A stretch of 64,000 nt of DNA from Streptococcus infantis SPAR10 (GTDB lineage: Bacteria > Bacillota > Bacilli > Lactobacillales > Streptococcaceae). Positions 28,962 through 39,439 of the stretch are shown here, in pieces. Numbering within the stretch: the stretch's first letter is position 1; each line of letters begins with the position of its first letter. The stretch covers positions 69,501 through 133,500 of the forward strand of contig NZ_ALCH01000004.1 in NCBI RefSeq assembly GCF_000279535.1, given 5' to 3'. The notes under the pieces were generated by a model. It made no database searches. It saw only the letters and a list, made by a program, of their open reading frames with translations, and had not been told where the DNA came from. A program made the translations under genes and the position numbers.

Positions 28962-28978
28962 TGTCACAAGATATGACA
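28962..28978 (+). promoter_or_regulatory. GlnR box
   Basis: TGTCA-N7-TGACA is a perfect match to the GlnR/TnrA operator TGTNA-N7-TNACA. It ends 7 bp before the -35 of the glnR promoter, consistent with autorepression of glnRA when nitrogen is plentiful. Confidence 0.9.
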
Positions 28979-28985
28979 TTAACAA

Positions 28986-29014
28986 TTGACGATTGATTTT
29001 TTTTAGACTATAAT
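28986..29014 (+). promoter_or_regulatory. glnRA promoter
   Basis: TTGACG (28986-28991), 17-bp spacer and TATAAT (29009-29014), just downstream of the GlnR box. Confidence 0.9.
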
Positions 29015-29038
29015 AGACAGAAAGAAGAGGAAGTGCAC

Positions 29039-29395
29039 ATGAAGGAAAAAGAATTTCGTCGCAATATGGCAGTTTTCCCCATTGGTAGTGTTATGAAGCT
29101 GACCGATCTTTCGGCGCGTCAAATTCGTTATTACGAAGATCAAGAGTTGATAAAACCTGATCGAAACGAAGGTAATCGCCGGATGTATTCTTTAAATGAC
29201 ATGGATCGGTTGCTTGAGATTAAGGACTATATCTCTGAAGGTCTGAACATTGCTGCTATCAAGAAAAAATATGCCGAACGTGAGGCGAAAGCCAAGAAAC
29301 CAGTTAGTCAAACTGAGGTTCGTCGTGCCCTTCGGAATGAAGTTCTTCAACAAAGTCGCTTCGCTTCTCAACAATCACCTTTTGGTCGCGGTTAG
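29039..29395 (+). CDS. glnR: MerR-family nitrogen regulator GlnR
   Basis: 118 residues. The N-terminal winged helix (GSVMKLTDLSARQIRYYEDQELI, RMYSLNDMDRLLEIKDYI) is that of MerR/GlnR proteins; the tail, rich in Q and S, is the region that senses feedback-inhibited glutamine synthetase. The start is ATG at 29039 with AGAAGAGGAAG upstream; a GTG two codons earlier is less likely. It represses glnRA and other nitrogen genes. The perfect GlnR box at its own promoter supports the identity. Confidence 0.96.
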   Translation: MKEKEFRRNMAVFPIGSVMKLTDLSARQIRYYEDQELIKPDRNEGNRRMYSLNDMDRLLEIKDYISEGLNIAAIKKKYAEREAKAKKPVSQTEVRRALRNEVLQQSRFASQQSPFGRG

Positions 29396-29430
29396 GCAAC
29401 CGCTAGTCGTCATATATAAGGAGAAAAACC

Positions 29431-30777
29431 ATGCCAATCACAGCTGCAGATATTCGTCGTGAAGTTAAGGAAAAAAATGTAACCTTTATCCGTCTCATGT
29501 TTTCAGATATTTTGGGAACCATGAAAAACGTCGAAATTCCTGCTACAGATGAACAACTAGACAAGGTCTTGTCAAACAAGGCTATGTTTGATGGATCTTC
29601 TATTGAAGGGTTTGTTCGTATCAATGAATCAGATATGTACTTGTACCCTGACCTGGACACATGGACTGTCTTCCCTTGGGGAGATGAGAACGGTAGTGTC
29701 GCAGGATTGATTTGTGATGTCTATACAACAGAAGGAGAGCCATTTGCTGGAGATCCTCGAAGCAACCTTAAACGAGCTCTTCATCACATGGAGAAAGTTG
29801 GATTCAAATCATTCAACCTTGGTCCGGAACCAGAATTCTTCCTATTCAAGCTTGATGAAAATGGAGACCCAACTCTTGAGGTGAATGACAAGGGTGGTTA
29901 CTTTGATTTGGCGCCTACAGACCTTGCCGATAATACCCGTCGTGAGATTGTAAATGTCCTGACTAAAATGGGATTTGAGGTAGAGGCTAGTCACCACGAA
30001 GTTGCCGTAGGTCAACATGAGATTGACTTTAAGTATGATGAAGTTCTTCGTGCTTGTGACAAGATTCAAATCTTTAAACTTGTTGTAAAGACAATTGCGC
30101 GTAAACATGGTTTGTATGCAACCTTTATGGCTAAACCTAAATTTGGTATCGCTGGTTCAGGAATGCACTGCAATATGTCCTTGTTTGATGATGAAGGGAA
30201 CAACGCTTTCTTTGATCCAAATGATCCAAAAGGAATGCAATTGTCAGAAACAGCCTATCATTTCCTTGGTGGTTTGATCAAGCATGCCTACAACTACACA
30301 GCTATCATGAACCCGACCGTTAACTCATACAAACGTTTGGTTCCAGGGTATGAAGCACCTGTTTACATCGCTTGGGCTGGTCGTAACCGTTCACCGTTGG
30401 TGCGCGTTCCTGCTACTCGTGGGATGGGAACACGTTTGGAATTGCGCTCAGTAGACCCAATGGCAAATCCATATATCGCAATGGCTGTTCTTTTGGAAGT
30501 TGGTTTGCACGGTATTGAAAACAAAATCGAAGCACCAGCGCCAATCGAAGAAAACATCTATATCATGACTGCAGAAGAGCGTAAAGAGGCTGGTATCACA
30601 GACCTTCCGTCAACTCTTCACAACGCTTTGAAGGCTATGACAGAAGACGAAGTGGTTAAAGCAGCTCTAGGTGAACACATCTACACTAGCTTCCTTGAAG
30701 CCAAACGAATTGAGTGGGCAAGCTATGCAACCTTCGTTTCACAATGGGAAATTGATAACTACCTAGATCTATACTAA
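29431..30777 (+). CDS. glnA: Glutamine synthetase, type I
   Basis: A 448-residue enzyme that forms glutamine from glutamate, ammonia and ATP. Recognisable: [37 protein letters not shown] metal-binding segment ([10 protein letters not shown]), [17 protein letters not shown] and RSPLVRVP. Shorter type I-alpha form without the adenylylation loop, as in Firmicutes, where feedback-inhibited enzyme signals to GlnR. It is 35 bp after glnR in the same transcript, with AAGGAG before the ATG, and ends in a terminator. Confidence 0.98.
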   Translation: MPITAADIRREVKEKNVTFIRLMFSDILGTMKNVEIPATDEQLDKVLSNKAMFDGSSIEGFVRINESDMYLYPDLDTWTVFPWGDENGSVAGLICDVYTTEGEPFAGDPRSNLKRALHHMEKVGFKSFNLGPEPEFFLFKLDENGDPTLEVNDKGGYFDLAPTDLADNTRREIVNVLTKMGFEVEASHHEVAVGQHEIDFKYDEVLRACDKIQIFKLVVKTIARKHGLYATFMAKPKFGIAGSGMHCNMSLFDDEGNNAFFDPNDPKGMQLSETAYHFLGGLIKHAYNYTAIMNPTVNSYKRLVPGYEAPVYIAWAGRNRSPLVRVPATRGMGTRLELRSVDPMANPYIAMAVLLEVGLHGIENKIEAPAPIEENIYIMTAEERKEAGITDLPSTLHNALKAMTEDEVVKAALGEHIYTSFLEAKRIEWASYATFVSQWEIDNYLDLY

Positions 30778-30788
30778 TGATAAATCAG

Positions 30789-30818
30789 AAAGATTGTCCG
30801 TTAGGACGATCTTTTTTT
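30789..30818 (+). terminator. Terminator of glnRA
   Basis: An 11-bp stem AAAGATTGTCC/GGACGATCTTT with one G-T pair, a GTTA loop and a run of T to 30818. Confidence 0.88.
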
Positions 30819-30830
30819 CTTGCATTTTAT

Positions 30831-30871
30831 ATCGAGGTGTGATATATTTTATATAACGAGGTGCGATACAT
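30831..30871 (+). promoter_or_regulatory. Twin operator-like repeats upstream of the PadR cassette
   Basis: CGAGGTGTGATATAT (30833-30847) and CGAGGTGCGATACAT (30857-30871) are direct copies 24 bp apart. With flanks, each also reads as a dyad TATCG-AGGTG-CGATA (imperfect in one arm each). AT-rich -10-like sequence lies between them. This suits autorepression by the PadR protein encoded immediately downstream. Confidence 0.6.
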
Positions 30872-30896
30872 CGAACTAAATAGGAGGTCTGATTAA

Positions 30897-31217
30897 ATGG
30901 AATTAACAGATAAGATTAGGCGTGTCTACCTTCCCATGACTGAAACGGGTTTTTATATTCTATTCTGTCTGCAAAAGGAGAATCATGGCTATGGTATTAC
31001 ACAAAAGGTCAAAGAGATGACAGATTCACAGGTTTCCATTAGTCCTGGAACTATGTATGGAACCCTATCGAAGATGGAAAAGGATGGTTTGGTTTCCTTT
31101 GTCCGAGAAGAGGAGAAACGTAAAATCTACCAGATAACAGACTTGGGCCGAAAAGTTTTAGAGATTGAGTTGAAACGTATTGAACGGCTTTATAGAAACA
31201 GTCGGGAGGAACTCTGA
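30897..31217 (+). CDS. PadR-family transcriptional regulator
   Basis: 106 residues. The PadR winged helix is clear: TGFYILFCLQKENHGYGITQ, then ISPGTMYGTLSKMEKDGLV and KIYQITDLGRKVLE, with only a short C-terminal helix (subfamily 2 type). AGGAGG precedes the ATG. PadR proteins are repressors released by small molecules or envelope stress. The gene overlaps the start of the first DUF2812 gene (TGATG), and repeated operator-like sites lie upstream, so it probably controls this three-gene cassette. Confidence 0.88.
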   Translation: MELTDKIRRVYLPMTETGFYILFCLQKENHGYGITQKVKEMTDSQVSISPGTMYGTLSKMEKDGLVSFVREEEKRKIYQITDLGRKVLEIELKRIERLYRNSREEL

Positions 31218-31792
31218 TGGAAAAGAAAGTTGTTTATAGAATTGCTACCATTGCGGATTATGATAGAGAGGCTCTCTATCTCGGAGAAATGCATGCTCAG
31301 GGCTGGAAACTTAAGGAAGTAAGCTACTCTATCTTAGTAGTTGCGGTTAAGTATACTTTTGAAAAGTGCCAACCGGAGCAGGTGGTTTATCAGTTGGACT
31401 TTTATCCTATGAAAAGGTCAGAGAGAGCTTCCTATTTACAACTATTTAAAGATTGTGGGTGGGAGCATATTACAGACTTTAATGGTTTTTCCTACTTTAG
31501 AAAGCTTTATTCTGGAGTTGAGTCGGATGCCGAGTTTGAAATTTATAATGACGCAGCAGGGAAGTTAGCAATGGTCAAGAAGATTTTAACAATGCGGATG
31601 CTTCCTATTTTGCTTCTCTTTTTAGCGCTACTACCGGTTTTCTCAAAGTTTGTCAGTGGAGGTAGTTCTTTCAGTTGGGGAATGTTTTTGATTGTTATCA
31701 TAGACTGTACTTTATTGATAGTTTTCACGATTCAGATTTCTTATATTTTTTTGAGATTGTTTCAAAAGTGGAGAGAATTATCTGATAAATAA
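31217..31792 (+). CDS. DUF2812-family membrane protein A
   Basis: 191 residues. The N-terminal ~105 residues form a DUF2812-like domain (KVVYRIATIADYDREALYLGEMHAQGWKL). Two transmembrane helices (about 127-147 and 154-178) follow. It overlaps padR (shared ATG within GATGG) and is translationally coupled. Proteins of this family are often found next to PadR regulators in Firmicutes; their function is not known, and sensing or a membrane-stress role is a guess. It is clearly related to the next gene. Confidence 0.75.
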   Translation: MEKKVVYRIATIADYDREALYLGEMHAQGWKLKEVSYSILVVAVKYTFEKCQPEQVVYQLDFYPMKRSERASYLQLFKDCGWEHITDFNGFSYFRKLYSGVESDAEFEIYNDAAGKLAMVKKILTMRMLPILLLFLALLPVFSKFVSGGSSFSWGMFLIVIIDCTLLIVFTIQISYIFLRLFQKWRELSDK

Positions 31793-31813
31793 AACCATTT
31801 TGGAGGTTAGACA

Positions 31814-32326
31814 ATGAATAGCAAAGTACAATTTCGAATGTTTACCATTTTTGATTTGGATAAGGTAGAAGATTATTTGCATGAGATGCATTTGAAAGGT
31901 TGGAAATTTAAATCGAATCGTTTTGGCTTTTTCTATTTTGAACCATGCCGACCAGATGATGTGATTTACCGTGTGTGGAATACTAGCTACCTTAGAAAAA
32001 ATGAGGTAGGTTTACAAAGTATTAAGGATAGAGGATGGGAATTTGTGGGAAATTGTTCTTATACTGTTTTTAGAAAAGCAACTTGTGATGTAGATTCAAA
32101 TGATCAATCTTTCATGGACGATCGTCTTCGATGGGCTGATGTGAAATCTAGACTTCGTACATCTACAGTTTCTATCTCTGGCGGTCTAGTTGTTTGTATG
32201 AGCTTGTTTCGCGAAAGTCTATCTCAGTCTTTCTTCCTTATTTTTGCCCTTTATGCCCTCATGATTTCCTATCTAATCTATAGTTTTTATAGACTTAAAA
32301 AGAAATATCTTGTGAATGTAAGATGA
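31814..32326 (+). CDS. DUF2812-family membrane protein B
   Basis: 170 residues, paralogous to its upstream neighbour: KVQFRMFTIFDLDKVEDYLHEMHLKGWKFK aligns with the same region of the first protein (EMHxxGWK shared). The C-terminus again ends in two hydrophobic helices (about 118-157) and a basic tail. GGAGG lies before the ATG. Third gene of the PadR cassette; it ends 24 bp before the CIRCE element of the hrcA operon. Function unknown. Confidence 0.72.
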   Translation: MNSKVQFRMFTIFDLDKVEDYLHEMHLKGWKFKSNRFGFFYFEPCRPDDVIYRVWNTSYLRKNEVGLQSIKDRGWEFVGNCSYTVFRKATCDVDSNDQSFMDDRLRWADVKSRLRTSTVSISGGLVVCMSLFRESLSQSFFLIFALYALMISYLIYSFYRLKKKYLVNVR

Positions 32327-32350
32327 TTTTCTAGGTCCTCAGACTGATTT

Positions 32351-32377
32351 TTAGCACTCTTAGTAAAAGAGTGCTAA
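32351..32377 (+). promoter_or_regulatory. CIRCE operator 1 (hrcA operon)
   Basis: TTAGCACTC-N9-GAGTGCTAA, a perfect CIRCE inverted repeat bound by HrcA. It lies upstream of the hrcA -35. Confidence 0.97.
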
Positions 32378-32394
32378 TTTTTTGAGTTTTTGTC

Positions 32395-32422
32395 TTGACA
32401 TTCTTTTCTAAGGGTGTATAAT
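32395..32422 (+). promoter_or_regulatory. hrcA operon promoter
   Basis: TTGACA (32395-32400), 16-bp spacer, TATAAT (32417-32422), sandwiched between two CIRCE elements. Confidence 0.92.
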
Positions 32423-32433
32423 AGAATCATAAG

Positions 32434-32460
32434 TTAGCACTTGGGTGCGTCGAGTGCTAA
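32434..32460 (+). promoter_or_regulatory. CIRCE operator 2 (hrcA operon leader)
   Basis: TTAGCACTT-N9-GAGTGCTAA, one mismatch from perfect CIRCE. It begins 11 bp after the -10, so it also lies in the 5' leader of the mRNA. Confidence 0.93.
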
Positions 32461-32487
32461 AAAGATCTATCAGAGAGGAGTAGCGAG

Positions 32488-33522
32488 ATGGTTACAGAAC
32501 GTCAGCAGAATATTTTAAATCTGATTATTGACATCTTTACCAAAACGCACGAACCTGTTGGATCCAAAGCCTTGCAAGAGTCTATCAACTCTAGTAGTGC
32601 TACCATTCGAAATGACATGGCAGCTTTAGAAAAGCAAGGTTTGCTTGAAAAGGCACATACTTCCAGTGGTCGGATGCCAAGTGTAGCTGGTTTTCAATAC
32701 TATGTCAAACACTCCCTATCCTTTGACCGTTTAGCTGAAAATCAAGTTTATGAGATTGTAAAAGCCTTTGATCAAGAATTCTTCAACCTTGAGGATGTTC
32801 TTCAAGAGGCAACGAAAATTTTGTCAGACTTGAGTGGTTGTACGGTTGTAGCGCTGGATGTTGAACCAAGTAGGCAGAAGCTGACAGCTTTTGATATTGT
32901 TGTCCTCGGGCAACATATAGCTCTTGCTGTTTTTACGCTTGATGAGTCTAGAACAGTTACCAGTCAGTTTTTGATTCCGAGAAATTTCTTGCAGGAGGAT
33001 TTGAACCGCCTCAAGACCATGATTCAAGAACGTTTCCTGGATCAGACTGTTTTGGATATTCACTATAAGATTCGGACAGAGATTCCGCAGATTATCCAAC
33101 GTTACTTCACAACAACGGACAATGTTATGGACCTCGTTGAACATATCTTCAAAGAAATGTTCAATGAAAATATCGTGGTTTCTGGGAAAGTTAATCTTCT
33201 GAATTTCGCTAATCTAGCTGCCTATCAATTCTTTGATCAACCACAAAAGGTTGCTTTGGAAATTCGAGAAAATCTGATTGGCGACCAGATGCAAAATGTC
33301 CGAGTTGCGGATAGCCAAGAATCTTGTCTTGCTGACTTAGCAGTGATTAGCAGTAAGTTCCTGATTCCCTATCGTGGGTTTGGAATTCTTGCGATTATAG
33401 GTCCGGTCAATCTGGATTATCAACAATTGGTTAATCAACTCAACGTTGTCAATCGAGTTTTGACCATGAAGTTGACGGATTTTTACCGCTATCTCAGTAG
33501 CAATCACTATGAAGTGAATTAA
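32488..33522 (+). CDS. hrcA: Heat-shock repressor HrcA
   Basis: 344 residues. N-terminal winged helix ([46 protein letters not shown]) and the HTSSGRMPS motif, then a GAF-like and dimerisation core. It binds CIRCE elements and needs GroEL for activity; two CIRCE sites flank its own promoter and one lies in front of groESL at 61856-61882. First gene of hrcA-grpE-dnaK-dnaJ. GAGAGGAG before the ATG. Confidence 0.97.
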   Translation: MVTERQQNILNLIIDIFTKTHEPVGSKALQESINSSSATIRNDMAALEKQGLLEKAHTSSGRMPSVAGFQYYVKHSLSFDRLAENQVYEIVKAFDQEFFNLEDVLQEATKILSDLSGCTVVALDVEPSRQKLTAFDIVVLGQHIALAVFTLDESRTVTSQFLIPRNFLQEDLNRLKTMIQERFLDQTVLDIHYKIRTEIPQIIQRYFTTTDNVMDLVEHIFKEMFNENIVVSGKVNLLNFANLAAYQFFDQPQKVALEIRENLIGDQMQNVRVADSQESCLADLAVISSKFLIPYRGFGILAIIGPVNLDYQQLVNQLNVVNRVLTMKLTDFYRYLSSNHYEVN

Positions 33523-33548
33523 GATTGAAATCATTAAAGGAGGCGAAA

Positions 33549-34064
33549 ATGGCCCAAGATATAAAAAATAAAGAAGTAAAAGAAGAGGAAGTTGTGGAAA
33601 CAGCTGAAGAAACAACTCCCGAGAAGTTGGAATTGGACTTGGCTAATGAACGTGCCGAGGAGTTTGAAAACAAATATCTTCGTGCCCACGCAGAAATGCA
33701 AAACATTCAGCGTCGTGCCAATGAAGAGCGTCAACTCTTGCAACGCTATCGCAGCCAAGATTTGGCAAAAGCAATTTTGCCATCGCTTGATAACCTTGAA
33801 CGCGCTCTTGCCGTTGAAGGCTTGACAGATGATGTGAAGAAGGGCTTGGAAATGGTCCAAGAAAGTTTGATTCATGCTCTGAAAGAAGAAGGAATCGAGG
33901 AAATCGCAGCTGATGGAGAGTTTGACCATAACTACCATATGGCTATTCAAACAGTCCCAGCTGATGATGAGCATCCAGCTGACACCATCGCACAAGTCTT
34001 TCAAAAAGGCTACAAACTCCATGACCGCATCCTAAGACCGGCTATGGTAGTTGTCTATAACTAG
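33549..34064 (+). CDS. grpE: Nucleotide exchange factor GrpE
   Basis: 171 residues from the ATG preceded by AAAGGAGGCG; an in-frame ATG 24 bp earlier overlies that site and is rejected. It has an acidic disordered N-terminus, a long coiled coil (about 40-90, with [16 protein letters not shown]) and a beta-rich C-terminus ([20 protein letters not shown]). It releases ADP from DnaK. It follows hrcA by 26 bp and is separated from dnaK by an unusually structured 371-bp spacer. Confidence 0.97.
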   Translation: MAQDIKNKEVKEEEVVETAEETTPEKLELDLANERAEEFENKYLRAHAEMQNIQRRANEERQLLQRYRSQDLAKAILPSLDNLERALAVEGLTDDVKKGLEMVQESLIHALKEEGIEEIAADGEFDHNYHMAIQTVPADDEHPADTIAQVFQKGYKLHDRILRPAMVVVYN

Positions 34065-36259
<2,195 letters not shown>

Positions 36260-36295
36260 GATGTTGAGGCGTTAAGAAAACGAAAGAAAAATAGG

Positions 36296-36340
36296 AAGCC
36301 ATCGCCTTGTGCGATGCACAAAAGATGGCTTATCTTTTTT
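36296..36340 (+). terminator. Terminator or processing hairpin after dnaK
   Basis: AAGCCATC pairs with GATGGCTT, with an inner stem TTGTGC/GCACAA, followed by TCTTTTTT. It would limit read-through from dnaK into dnaJ. Confidence 0.75.
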
Positions 36341-36497
36341 CCGAAGTTTTTAGCCGAAACTCAATTCAGCCTTACTAGTTCAAAAACAAAGTATAATCGA
36401 CTTTGCTTTAGAATGTCGTAATGATAAGAAGAAATCCAGAGGTTGCAACCCAGCCTCTGTTTTTCGGTAAAAGGGGACTGAATCTCATTTATTTGGG

Positions 36498-36640
36498 AAT
36501 ATAAAAGAAAGGAATTGAACCCGACCTAAATCGTGGTTTGATTCACAATATCAATAGAAAGGAACAAAGAGTGTTCGAGAAATTGAACTCGAACTCTTAA
36601 GTTTCTTACTCAATATGAAAGAAAGGAACTGAACCCGACC
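36498..36640 (+). repeat. 29-bp direct repeats between dnaK and dnaJ
   Basis: Copies at 36498-36526 and 36612-36640 agree at 27 of 29 positions and share AAAGAAAGGAA and TGAACCCGACC. A degenerate copy starts at 36547. Repeat unit spacing is not regular, so this is not a CRISPR. Confidence 0.75.
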
Positions 36641-36735
36641 GATATTCTCGGAAAAAAGATAAATCTGTCTAGGAGCATCGCTCCTGCGTCAGATTTCCTA
36701 TTTTTCAGTCGAATTTTTCGGTCTTGGTATCTTAA

Positions 36736-37872
36736 ATGAACAATACTGAATTTTATGACCGTTTGGGCGTTTCAAAGAATGCATCTCAAGATGAGATCAA
36801 GAAAGCCTATCGGAAATTATCTAAAAAATATCACCCAGATATCAACAAAGAACCTGGTGCTGAGGAAAAGTACAAGGAAGTTCAAGAAGCCTATGAGACT
36901 TTAAGTGACGAACAAAAGCGGGCAGCTTATGACCAATATGGTGCGGCTGGAGCCAACGGTGGCTTTGGTGGTGCAGGCGGTTTCGGTGGCTTCGATGGTG
37001 CAGGCGGTTTTGGTGGATTTGAAGATATCTTCTCAAGTTTTTTCGGCGGAGGCGGTTCTTCTCGCAATCCAAACGCTCCTCGTCAAGGTGATGACCTCCA
37101 GTATCGCGTCAATTTGACTTTTGAAGAAGCCATCTTTGGTACTGAAAAAGAAGTCAAATACAATCGTGAATCAAGCTGTCGTACTTGTAACGGATCAGGT
37201 GCTAAGCCTGGAACAAGTCCAGTTACTTGTGGACGCTGTCACGGTTCTGGTGTTATCAACGTCGATACTCAAACACCGCTTGGTATGATGCGTCGCCAAG
37301 TAACCTGTGATGTCTGTCATGGTCGCGGAAAAGAAATCAAAGATCCATGTACAACATGTCATGGAACAGGTCATGAAAAACAAGCCCACAGTGTCCATGT
37401 GAAAATTCCAGCAGGTGTCGAAACTGGTCAACAAATTCGTCTAGCTGGTCAAGGGGAGGCAGGCTTTAACGGTGGTCCTTATGGAGATTTGTATGTAGTC
37501 GTTTCTGTAGAAGCAAGCGATAAATTTGAACGTGAAGGAACAACTATTTTCTACAAGTTAAACCTCAATATCGTCCAAGCAACTCTTGGTGATACTGTCG
37601 ATATTCCAACCGTTCACGGTGATGTTGAATTGGTGATTCCAGAGGGAACTCAAACCGGTAAACGATTCCGTCTACGTGGTAAGGGAGCTCCAAGTCTACG
37701 TGGCGGTGCTGTTGGTGACCAATATGTCACTGTTAATGTCGTGACGCCTACAGGCTTGAACGATCGCCAAAAAGCAGCCTTGAAAGAATTTGCAGCTGCA
37801 GGTGACTTGAAAGTCAATCCAAAGAAAAAAGGCTTCTTTGACCATATAAAAGATGCCTTTGAGGGTGAATAA
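36736..37872 (+). CDS. dnaJ: Chaperone DnaJ (Hsp40)
   Basis: 378 residues. J domain (about 4-70, with KYHPDINK holding the HPD motif), Gly/Phe-rich linker (about 74-110), four CxxCxGxG zinc repeats ([32 protein letters not shown]) and C-terminal substrate-binding domains. It stimulates DnaK ATPase. No good ribosome site lies directly before the ATG (TCTTGGTATCTTAA), which is odd for a heat-shock gene; the start is fixed by conservation of the J domain. Ends in a strong terminator. Confidence 0.97.
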   Translation: MNNTEFYDRLGVSKNASQDEIKKAYRKLSKKYHPDINKEPGAEEKYKEVQEAYETLSDEQKRAAYDQYGAAGANGGFGGAGGFGGFDGAGGFGGFEDIFSSFFGGGGSSRNPNAPRQGDDLQYRVNLTFEEAIFGTEKEVKYNRESSCRTCNGSGAKPGTSPVTCGRCHGSGVINVDTQTPLGMMRRQVTCDVCHGRGKEIKDPCTTCHGTGHEKQAHSVHVKIPAGVETGQQIRLAGQGEAGFNGGPYGDLYVVVSVEASDKFEREGTTIFYKLNLNIVQATLGDTVDIPTVHGDVELVIPEGTQTGKRFRLRGKGAPSLRGGAVGDQYVTVNVVTPTGLNDRQKAALKEFAAAGDLKVNPKKKGFFDHIKDAFEGE

Positions 37873-37873
37873 A

Positions 37874-37901
37874 ACAAAAAGAGCCGATTGGCTCTTTTTG
37901 T
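37874..37901. terminator. Terminator after dnaJ
   Basis: A perfect 12-bp stem ACAAAAAGAGCC/GGCTCTTTTTGT with a GATT loop. Symmetric A- and T-tracts make it usable by the convergent minus-strand genes too. Confidence 0.92.
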
Positions 37902-37949
37902 GTTGTCTTGAAAAATTTAGCTTCAGAAAATCATTTTCCAGTTAGTCTA

Positions 37950-38591
37950 CTATTTATACTTTTGAGTGAGCAAGCCGGCTTCATCCATTTCCTGAATGAG
38001 TTGCTTGATTTCCGCTTCTTTACCAGGTTTCACGGTGACAGTATCAATATGCTTAATCGCCGAATTATCCTGAATATCTACCAAGATTAACGCTTTTTCA
38101 TAGAATGCGACACCCTTTTTTAGGCTCTCCTGATCCTTCCAATATAAAATTGAGTAATTAGGATTTGGTTTCTTTCCGATTTCTTGTAAATAATTCCTAC
38201 TTTCTTTCTCTAAAAATTGCAATAAACCGTGATTGAACAAGTTATCCCCTACTTTATAGTAAGAAATATCTCCTGTCTGTAGGACATAGACTTTGAGTCG
38301 ATTTTTAGTGAGGTTTGGACTTTCTTTAAGGACAGGGTGGCTATTGATGACCTCATCTGAGAAAGTCACATAAAAATCCAATCCTCCCCCTTCGAATTGA
38401 TAGCTACCATTTGATTCTACTTTTTCAGGAGGGAGGTCAATGGAGATAAAGATTTGTTTTAAGGCTTCCTTCCCCTCTCGGATGTCACTCGGTGAAGCCT
38501 TGAAAAGATTGGCCACTAGTAGAAATGCTAGGGTTACAAAAAGACAGAAGCAACCGGAAATAATCAAGATGACTTTTAAAAACTGTTTCAT
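37950..38591 (-). CDS. Membrane-anchored extracytoplasmic protein of unknown function
   Basis: 213 residues, not recognised. One N-terminal transmembrane segment (about 6-30, ILIISGCFCLFVTLAFLLVA) is followed by a hydrophilic domain that should face outward. It contains a beta-rich middle (SYQFEGGGLDFYVTFSDEVI) and a basic C-terminus. The Cys14/Cys16 positions inside the helix do not make a convincing lipobox. GGGAGGG precedes the ATG. It is the last gene of a minus-strand group (HIT, 95-aa protein, this one), though a 73-bp gap separates it. Confidence 0.7.
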   Translation of the reverse strand: MKQFLKVILIISGCFCLFVTLAFLLVANLFKASPSDIREGKEALKQIFISIDLPPEKVESNGSYQFEGGGLDFYVTFSDEVINSHPVLKESPNLTKNRLKVYVLQTGDISYYKVGDNLFNHGLLQFLEKESRNYLQEIGKKPNPNYSILYWKDQESLKKGVAFYEKALILVDIQDNSAIKHIDTVTVKPGKEAEIKQLIQEMDEAGLLTQKYK

Positions 38592-38664
38592 GTTTAGTCC
38601 CTCCCTTTTCTGTTCGAATCTAGTAACCCAAAATGGATTTAAGGAAAGTTGGATGCTTTCTTTT

Positions 38665-38952
38665 TTAGTTTTCTTCAGTTTCTCGTAGTTCTTTTATGAC
38701 AGCAAGTCTTGCTTGGAGGTCTTTCTCTAAGACTTTAAATTTGTAAGTGAGGTCTTCTTGATACTCTTTGATGACTTCTTTTTGTTGATTGATAATTTGT
38801 AAGCTATTTTGGATAACATCTAAATCACCTTTGATTGCTTCAACGCGATCAGTTGTATCTAAAACTTCTTCAGTGATAACTTCACGATTTTTAACGAGGA
38901 GGTAAGATCCGACTGCTGATCCAGCAAAAAGTAGTAAATTTGATAGTTTCAT
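38665..38952 (-). CDS. Small membrane-anchored coiled-coil protein
   Basis: 95 residues. A short N-terminal hydrophobic segment (LLLFAGSAVGSYLLV, about 6-20) is followed by a long amphipathic helix (about 25-92) rich in Lys and Glu with heptad-like leucine spacing, so it is a likely coiled coil in the YtxH-like style. It lies 9 bp downstream of the HIT gene with AAGGAG before its ATG, so the two are co-transcribed. The same pairing exists in pneumococcus as I recall. Function unknown. Confidence 0.75.
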   Translation of the reverse strand: MKLSNLLLFAGSAVGSYLLVKNREVITEEVLDTTDRVEAIKGDLDVIQNSLQIINQQKEVIKEYQEDLTYKFKVLEKDLQARLAVIKELRETEEN

Positions 38953-38961
38953 AGGAACTCC

Positions 38962-39372
38962 TTAAGCGTTTTTGATCGTTTCAGCGACTTGGGCAAGTTT
39001 GTCAAAGTCAGGTTCATGGGCAACAAAGTCAATTTTTAGGTCATCATCTGCACCATAACGAGGAACGAGGTGGACATGGGTATGGAAAACGGTTTGTCCA
39101 GCTACCTCTTCGCAGTTGGCGATGATATTCATACCTTCAGCTTGGGTAGCTTTCATAACCTTTTGAGAAATGACTGGAACCTTAGCAAAGAGTTGGCTAG
39201 CGCTCGCAGCATCCATTTCTAAAAGATTGCGATAGTGTTCTTTTGGTACGACCAAAGTATGACCAGGTGTTACTTGAGAAATATCAAGAAAGGCAAGAAC
39301 TTGCTCATCCTCATAAACCTTGGCTGCAGGGATTTCTCCTGCTAAAATCTTACAAAAAATACAATCTGACAT
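38962..39372 (-). CDS. HIT-family nucleotide-binding protein
   Basis: 136 residues starting at MSDCIFCKI; the start at 39372 is preferred because GAGGTGG lies 8-14 nt upstream, and an earlier in-frame codon overlies it. Motifs: zinc-coordinating CIFC near the N-terminus, ALSQ-type core VTPGHTLVVPKEH, and the histidine triad HTHVHLVP. HIT proteins of the Hint/PKCI branch hydrolyse adenosine-5'-phosphoramidates. Divergently transcribed from ecsA, sharing a 67-bp gap. Confidence 0.92.
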   Translation of the reverse strand: MSDCIFCKILAGEIPAAKVYEDEQVLAFLDISQVTPGHTLVVPKEHYRNLLEMDAASASQLFAKVPVISQKVMKATQAEGMNIIANCEEVAGQTVFHTHVHLVPRYGADDDLKIDFVAHEPDFDKLAQVAETIKNA

Positions 39373-39399
39373 AAAAACCACCTCTAGTGTATTGAATTT

Positions 39400-39408
39400 T
39401 GATATAAT
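39400..39408 (+). promoter_or_regulatory. ecsAB promoter, extended -10
   Basis: TGATATAAT, an extended -10, about 31 bp before the ecsA start. No convincing -35. Confidence 0.6.
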
Positions 39409-39439
39409 ATAGCTACATTATACCAGATTCGGAGAAAAT

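Larger units (their letters stand above)
36260..36735. other. dnaK-dnaJ spacer with repeats and terminator-like hairpins
   Basis: 476 bp without a convincing gene. It contains: a terminator-like hairpin at 36296-36340; CAGAGG/CCTCTG with T-run at 36437-36464; a 29-bp direct repeat at 36498-36526 and 36612-36640 (two mismatches), with a looser third copy at 36547-36565; GTTCGAG/CTCGAAC at 36573-36594; and AAATCTG/CAGATTT with inner AGGAGC/GCTCCT at 36662-36697. A TATAAT-like hexamer near 36391-36397 (AGTATAATCG) could give dnaJ its own start. Confidence 0.7.

Noticed and set aside
33534..34022. Minus-strand 162-codon open frame opposite grpE
   Set aside because: Antisense to a conserved gene, composition (Phe/Cys/Leu-rich) typical of a shadow frame.
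36498..36640. Repeats between dnaK and dnaJ considered as a CRISPR array
   Set aside because: Only two good copies, irregular spacing and no cas genes in the window.
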